From [Eubacterium] saphenum (GTDB lineage Bacteria; Bacillota; Clostridia; Peptostreptococcales; Anaerovoracaceae), in assembly GCA_004555725.1 (NCBI GenBank), contig SFHC01000006.1, positions 58,423 to 122,422 on the forward strand: a stretch of DNA of 64,000 nt. The letters run 5' to 3'. The notes below the pieces were generated by a model. That model searched no databases. It worked only from the letters and a program-made list of their open reading frames with translations, and was not told the origin of the DNA. Positions 63,324 through 64,000 of this stretch are shown piece after piece. Made by a program: the position numbers and the translations under genes. The first letter of the stretch is position 1. Each line of letters opens with the position of its first letter.

Positions 63324-63762
63324 AACTTGTCTTCTGATTGGACAAAAAGGATACAGCAAGAGAATAACAGACATCCGCTGACAACAGGCAGTGATCTGCT
63401 GTCCCATATCAAAAAAGCAGAGAGGGACTGAAGCACAAAGCCAAATTGCTGTGCACAGCCCCTTTTCGCTGTCTGTGCTGCCTGTAGAAAAATCAGCCTA
63501 TGTGTGCTGTTGAATCCGGCAAAGAAAAATAATTGAAAAGAAAATGAAAATATCTGTTGACATGAACGAGAATCCGCGGTAGTATAAATACCGTTCCGAG
63601 CGCGGGACGCGATAAGCGTGGCTGTGCCGGGAAGATGATTTTGCAGACAGAAACTTATTTTCAGAGTCCTTTTGAGAGATCAGAAAAAAGTTCTTGACAG
63701 AAGCAAATTCATCATGTAAAATTAATAAATGTGTTCAGGAGTTGATTCCTGAAGCGTAAGAT
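63324..63762 (+). promoter_or_regulatory. intergenic region: amt terminator and two promoters before the tRNAs
   Basis: 439 bases without a gene. After the amt terminator (63424-63466) come two promoter-like pairs. The first is TTGACA (63557-63562), 17 bp, TAGTAT (63580-63585). The second is TTGACA (63694-63699), 17 bp, TAAAAT (63717-63722), about 40 bases before tRNA-Val. Tandem promoters are common for stable RNA operons; a role for both in tRNA expression is inferred. The stretch 63590-63690 holds no other recognised element. Confidence 0.65.
63424..63466 (+). terminator. terminator of amt
   Basis: GGGACTG (63424-63430) pairs with CAGCCCC (63456-63462) apart from one mismatch, with an inner CACA/TGTG, followed by TTTT. 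Confidence 0.6.
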
Positions 63763-63838
63763 GGGCGCTTAGCTCAGCTGGGAGAGCATCTGCCTTACAA
63801 GCAGGAGGTCATAGGTTCGAGCCCTATAGCGCCCACCA
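63763..63838 (+). tRNA. tRNA-Val (anticodon TAC)
   Basis: Complete cloverleaf of 76 bases. The acceptor arms GGGCGCT and AGCGCCC pair fully; the anticodon loop is CTTACAA (anticodon TAC), reading GTA valine codons. The T-arm contains TTCGAGC, and CCA is encoded. Confidence 0.97.
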
Positions 63839-63905
63839 TTTTACACTTAATAGCTTTCAATCCTGATCAGGCGTCGCAGTGTCGACGGGGTAGGGATGAG
63901 CATGA

Positions 63906-63982
63906 GGCCAAGTAGTTCAGTTGGTTAGAATGCCAGCCTGTCACGCTGGAGGTCACCGGTTCGAACCCGGTCTTGGTCGCCA
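63906..63982 (+). tRNA. tRNA-Asp (anticodon GTC)
   Basis: Complete cloverleaf of 77 bases. The acceptor arms GGCCAAG and CTTGGTC pair with one G-U; the anticodon loop is CTGTCAC (anticodon GTC). The T-arm has TTCGAAC, the discriminator base is G as in other tRNA-Asp, and CCA is encoded. It lies 67 bases after tRNA-Val, probably in the same transcript, which may go on beyond the window. Confidence 0.97.
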
Positions 63983-64000
63983 ATATTAAGCTGGCGTGGC

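Overview
The window looks like chromosomal DNA (about 50% GC) from a Gram-positive anaerobe of class Clostridia, probably Lachnospiraceae or a close relative. The case rests on an IspH-ribosomal S1 fusion, the order yraN-comM-dprA-topA-hslV-hslU-codY, a Flp/Tad pilus locus without a secretin, an OPT transporter beside a PqqD-like protein, and strong AGGAGG-type ribosome binding sites throughout. No insertion sequence, prophage, CRISPR array or rRNA gene was seen. Most of the window is ordinary core metabolism; the less ordinary parts are the Tad locus, the OPT/PqqD cassette, the larA leader and an orphan DNA methyltransferase.

Layout. 1-6.5 kb (+): 3' part of ileS, rlmN, a small P-loop ATPase behind two promoters, a Nudix hydrolase and an orphan adenine methyltransferase. 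6.8-11.1 kb (+): argCJBD, the acetylated arm of arginine/ornithine synthesis. 11.4-14.1 kb (+): ackA and a lone larA-type racemase with an elaborate leader. 14.2-17.0 kb (-): OPT oligopeptide transporter, PqqD-like protein and a small membrane protein. 17.3-21.4 kb (-): ribD-ribE-ribBA-ribH behind an FMN riboswitch and an intrinsic terminator. 21.6-29.7 kb (+): Tad/Flp pilus locus. 29.8-39.9 kb (-): rnr, ispH-rpsA fusion, rarA and a Trk potassium system with two TrkH subunits and one TrkA. 40.3-51.7 kb (+): metallo-beta-lactamase-fold hydrolase, Cof phosphatase, yraN, frameshifted comM, dprA, topA, hslVU, codY and a YigZ protein. 51.9-54.6 kb (-): panC, panB and a PanG-like reductase. 54.9-61.0 kb (-): glutamate synthase gltB-gltD. 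61.6-63.3 kb (+), divergent from glt: an ammonium transporter with a fused C-terminal PII domain. The end holds tRNA-Val(TAC) and tRNA-Asp(GTC).

How the parts fit. Nitrogen genes recur: ammonium uptake and its PII sensor, glutamate synthase, the glutamate-to-ornithine pathway and the global regulator CodY. The riboflavin and pantothenate operons make cofactor precursors; both are incomplete or specially regulated (no panD here; the rib operon is under FMN control). yraN-comM-dprA-topA forms a DNA-processing and transformation block, but comM carries a one-base frameshift.

Strongest points for follow-up: the Tad locus (pilin with Gln instead of Glu at +5, an apparent ATT start, and a pilin-like protein with two tandem Cys/His modules), the OPT-PqqD cassette, the Amt-PII fusion, the paired TGTATACA palindromes in the larA leader and the comM frameshift. 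Several fusions here (IspH-S1, Amt-PII) belong to recognised types and are not claimed as new. All calls come from reading the sequence; no database search was run.
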